Below are positions 5,385-6,221 of a stretch of DNA of 6,221 bases, piece by piece; the stretch's first letter is position 1, and each line of letters opens with the position of its first letter. The stretch is from Leclercia sp. UBA7405. GTDB taxonomy: Bacteria; Pseudomonadota; Gammaproteobacteria; Enterobacterales; Enterobacteriaceae. Position numbers and translations under genes: made by a program. The stretch spans positions 629 through 6,849 of the forward strand of contig DKMV01000239.1 of the NCBI GenBank assembly GCA_002469605.1, written 5' to 3'. The notes below the pieces were generated by a model. That model saw only the letters and a list, made by a program, of their open reading frames with translations, ran no database searches and was not told where the DNA came from.

Positions 5385-6221
5385 TCAGGTGCGCGAGGAA
5401 CGGGATTTCTGGCTTTGCGATGCGGCATAGGCATAGCCGCCGTAACCCGTTTTGTAGTTGTTCACCATCGATTTCACCACATCGTTGATAATGGCTCCTT
5501 TGATGCTGGCACCCATCTGTTGCAGACGTCGGGCGCTAAGCATCACCTCTTTCACGCTGGTCACGTTATGGCGTGCAACCAGCAGGGTGGAGCCCGCTAC
5601 ACAACCCACCAGCGCGGCATCGGTCACCGCCAGGATAGGCGGAGTATCGATAATCACCATGTCGTAATTTTCGCTGGCCCAGTTCATAAACTCTTTAAAA
5701 CGCGCGTGCATCAGCAGTTCCGAAGGGTTAGGCGGATACTGCCCGCAGGTCACCACATCGAAATTGCCGTTACGGTAAGACTGTACCGCCTCGTGGAACG
5801 CAATCTGCCCGGACAGCAGGTTAGAGAGCCCGCGATCGTTTTCCAGCCCGAAGATGTTATGCACGTACCCTTTGCGCATATCCGCATCGATAAGGAGCAC
5901 ACGGTTTTCGACCTGCGCCACCAGGGCCGCCAAAGTAGTACTAACCAGGGTTTTACCGCAGTTTTGCGCCGGGCCGCTGAACATCAGAATATTATTGTCG
6001 GCGTCCATCATGGCAAAGTGCAGGCTGGTACGTAGCCCACGAATGGCCTCCACAAAAATATCCATCGGTCGGTCAAAGGGCAGATAGGGGACATCTTCCG
6101 TTTTATGCCGGTTGTAGTTGCGCCAGAAATTGATGCCGCCAGCACGCGTTTTGGCACTCAGCCACTCGGAACGAGGGAGGGTTGCGTAGACGTTAATCCC
6201 CTGGCTTTCGAGCTGTTCGGG
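5385..6221 (-). CDS. Capsule/exopolysaccharide BY-type tyrosine kinase (Wzc/Etk family), C-terminal part; 5' end outside window
   Basis: The frame is open to the right edge, giving 278 codons. The ATG at 6065 is internal, because upstream codons encode the family linker (PEQLESQGINVYA...). This part is the cytoplasmic kinase domain. It shows the oligomerisation motif EAIRGLR (visible 58-64), a P-loop ending GKT (Lys90), Walker A' LLIDADMR (Asp112, Asp114), Tyr119 in RKGY matching the activating tyrosine of Wzc (Y569), and Walker B MVIIDTPP (Asp192). The C-terminal tyrosine cluster has four Tyr (256, 260, 263, 265). Spacing between these motifs matches E. coli Wzc without gaps. Cycles of tail phosphorylation control polymer length and export with an outer-membrane Wza-type channel and a Wzb/Etp phosphatase; the periplasmic part lies outside the window. 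The P-loop is unusual (Pro-Ala-Gln-Asn-Cys before GKT). As the last gene before a terminator it resembles etk of the group 4 capsule operon, but wzc cannot be excluded, so I give no symbol. Confidence 0.93.
   Translation of the reverse strand, partial: PEQLESQGINVYATLPRSEWLSAKTRAGGINFWRNYNRHKTEDVPYLPFDRPMDIFVEAIRGLRTSLHFAMMDADNNILMFSGPAQNCGKTLVSTTLAALVAQVENRVLLIDADMRKGYVHNIFGLENDRGLSNLLSGQIAFHEAVQSYRNGNFDVVTCGQYPPNPSELLMHARFKEFMNWASENYDMVIIDTPPILAVTDAALVGCVAGSTLLVARHNVTSVKEVMLSARRLQQMGASIKGAIINDVVKSMVNNYKTGYGGYAYAASQSQKSRSSRT

Noticed and set aside
5261..5434. N-terminal extension of scsA up to 172 residues.
   Set aside because: It would overlap the kinase 3' end and run through its terminator hairpin; the extra residues show no family features, and the ribosome binding site fits the internal start.
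5415..6035. A 206-codon plus-strand open frame opposite the kinase gene.
   Set aside because: It mirrors strongly supported kinase coding sequence and has no domain or start signal of its own.
5385..6065. A full 226-residue kinase starting at the ATG at 6065.
   Set aside because: The frame continues open to the window edge and the upstream codons match the Wzc/Etk linker, so this ATG is internal.

Overview
The window reads as chromosomal DNA of a GC-rich member of the Enterobacteriaceae. An Enterobacter-like genus is my best guess, inferred from codon use and from the gene families present; it is not proven. It is gene-dense, with no intergenic gap over about 125 bases. I see no mobile element, CRISPR array, tRNA, rRNA or integration scar. 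All genes belong to families I recognise, so I do not claim a new system. The less-explained items are a hairpin between scsA and scsB, the poorly understood ScsA protein, and a divergent P-loop in the capsule tyrosine kinase.

Layout. Bases 1-1734 (+ strand) hold the end of a diaminobutyrate aminotransferase gene (dat) and a complete L-2,4-diaminobutyrate decarboxylase gene (ddc). They are 16 bases apart and surely one operon. Together they turn aspartate 4-semialdehyde into L-2,4-diaminobutyrate and then 1,3-diaminopropane. A strong hairpin terminator (1741-1772) closes this operon.

Bases 1771-5260 (- strand) carry the suppressor-of-copper-sensitivity locus, transcribed scsA, scsB, scsC, scsD towards the dat-ddc operon. 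ScsB is a DsbD-like membrane electron relay, ScsC a soluble periplasmic DsbA/DsbG-type thioredoxin-fold protein, ScsD a membrane-anchored thioredoxin-like protein, and ScsA a small protein with two hydrophobic segments. scsB, scsC and scsD overlap end to end (1 and 11 bases), which implies translational coupling. scsA is set apart by 49 bases containing an imperfect inverted repeat. From the family, electrons should pass from cytoplasmic thioredoxin through ScsB to ScsC, and perhaps ScsD, to handle thiols and copper stress in the envelope.

Bases 5385-6221 (- strand) hold the C-terminal 278 codons of a BY-kinase of the Wzc/Etk family, which controls capsule or exopolysaccharide polymerisation and export. 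The gene runs off the right edge and ends at its own terminator (5341-5377), so it is probably the last gene of its operon. The 121 bases between it and scsA hold this terminator and a candidate scs promoter.
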